Below, one piece after another: positions 62,858 through 64,000 of a stretch of DNA of 64,000 nucleotides (within the stretch, counting starts at the first letter, position 1; each line of letters begins with the position of its first letter). The notes beneath the pieces are model-generated. The model had not been told where the DNA came from, did no database searches, and saw only the letters and a program-made list of their open reading frames with translations. The DNA is from Lates calcarifer. Taxonomy: Eukaryota; Chordata; Actinopteri; Centropomidae. The stretch spans positions 7,682,227 through 7,746,226 of the forward strand of contig NC_066835.1 of assembly GCF_001640805.2 (NCBI RefSeq). The letters are read 5' to 3'. The translations under genes and the position numbers were made by a program.

Positions 62858-63275
62858 GTTAAAGAATAAGTTGGATGATATTCTAATTCTGTCTTATTGT
62901 CAACAAATCCCACGAAAAGGCCATAAGCATCAGTGCTGTCAGCAATGAATTGGTCTTATTAACAAATACTGTCTGTATAGCCAAAGCCTGAAATAGCTTA
63001 TTTCTCTGCGCCGTATAGCTCTGTTGTTGACTTGTCCAAAAACCATTAAAAACACACCAGAGAGCATCACTGCTGCACTAGGTGACTTATTTCTTCATTA
63101 CTGAGAACATGGACTTTGTCGTTTACTTTGAGTTGATTCCACAGGCACAGTCCTGGGGCCTCACAGATTAACCGCCATTAAAAGTAGTCCCCATATTTAC
63201 AGCTGTTTGAGCAATGAAAACTACAGTTACTATATGTTTTAGGAAGTTATTCATTGTATTTTTGTATGCAAGTAT
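62858..63275 (+). repeat. dispersed fish repeat
   Basis: TGTTAAAGAATAAGTTGGATG, TCTTATTGTCAACAAATCCC, CCATTAAAAACACACCAGAG, TTCTTCATTACTGAGAACATG, CACAGTCCTGGGGCCTCACAG and CCGCCATTAAAAGTAGTCCC follow the order of a repeat I recognise from perciform genomes, nearly full length. No coding frame. Confidence 0.68.
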
Positions 63276-64000
63276 ACAATATATTGACCTGTTTTTAAAG
63301 ATTTATACCTTTAATTAGGATGAAAATGCTCAGAGCCAAGAACCACAGACAGGGAAGAGAAGCCAGAAACTAGTGAGAGACAAAGAAACAAGCAATTGCT
63401 TCCATTAATTTTTTGAGAGTAACAAAAGTATAGAGTATTGCTGGCCACATCCTTTAAGTGGGCAGACTAGATTTCCCACATTTGTTCAATGTATGATGGC
63501 AAAATCACAGGTTATTTTGTGAAACAGCTTATTTAGCATCATCCAAACAAGATGGTGAAAAGAAAAAAATAAATACCACATTCCTTCTCTTGTATGGGCA
63601 AACGGACCACATAATGGTATTTGTGCTGACTGAAAATGAAACCCACACATCTTCAGCCTCTCTATTGGCAAGAAACAACTGATGTTCCAAGTACAGCGAA
63701 GATGGCAAAGTTGCTGCCGAAACTTGTGTGCTGTTTATTTTTATCACCCTTCAAAAAAGTTATCAGGAGTGTGACACAACTGAGCTTGATTGAGTTGCTG
63801 ACTTGGATGCATGAAAATAGAAATATGGTGTGAATCATGTCACTTTCATTGTACTGGCTTTGTTTGTAACAGGCTTGATTAGAACCGGCAACGAGGGCAT
63901 CTACCACCTAATACGATAAACAACACTTTGCAGTATGGAGAACTGTCTCCAGCCGTGATAGCAGTTTGTTTGTTTTAAAACACCCTATCCTTACTGATAT
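63276..64000. other. non-coding stretch to window end
   Basis: No gene or repeat is recognised. Overlapping 60-80-codon frames on both strands look like chance. Confidence 0.5.

Noticed and set aside
1..64000. CRISPR arrays, operons, prophage or bacterial features
   Set aside because: No regularly spaced repeats with unique spacers and no bacterial gene structure; the sequence is vertebrate in character.

Overview
The window looks like a stretch of a teleost nuclear genome, most likely a perciform-type (spiny-rayed) fish. The sequence is AT-rich and full of (CA)n, (CT)n, (TA)n and GATA microsatellites. It carries several dispersed repeats that I recognise from memory as common in perciform genomes. 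One has TTAGCTTAGCTTAGCATAAAG inverted arms, one ends in TTAGTTGCAGCCCTA, one has a 'CCTCATGGTG..GCCAGAAGAAAAATCAGGGGATC' type tail, and there are a V-SINE/HE1-like element and a tRNA-derived SINE. Nothing is prokaryotic: there are no operons, ribosome binding sites or long open frames. The longest open frame (167 codons, minus strand, 46405-46908) is mostly microsatellite and poly(A).

I see no gene that I can name. The window is best read as a gene desert or a very long intron.

Layout. 1-3.9 kb: mostly unique sequence. 4.0-4.8 kb: a transposon-like unit with inverted and direct repeats. 5.2-6.7 kb: CA repeats, a candidate exon (5787-5903) and a conserved-looking block. 9.8-10.15 kb: a MITE. 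13.5-20.3 kb: mostly unique, with old repeats near 13.7, 19.4-19.9 and 20.1 kb. 20.4-34 kb: mainly unique, with several conserved-looking blocks (20.5, 22.9, 27.9-29.3, 32.4, 33.2 kb) and microsatellite clusters at 25.3, 26.7 and 31.1-31.85 kb. 34.8-35.4 kb: a degenerate GGTTAAGGTTA repeat and GT/CA tracts. 39-43.3 kb: a TATA-like motif, a 63-bp candidate exon, a mariner-type MITE with TA target sites, and the strongest enhancer-like block (42.96-43.2 kb). 45-48.2 kb: repeats, plus two minus-strand candidate exons (46017-46231 and 47717-47876). 51.2-52.6 kb: two abutting transposable-element remnants, one hAT-like. 55.7-63.3 kb: the most repeat-dense part, with at least seven dispersed elements.

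If the block means anything functionally, it is more likely regulatory landscape (clusters of homeodomain, SOX/TCF and octamer-like motifs) than coding. The candidate exons are weak. They rest on open frames bounded by plausible splice signals, and need RNA or cross-species support. Repeat family assignments come from remembered consensus, not a search.
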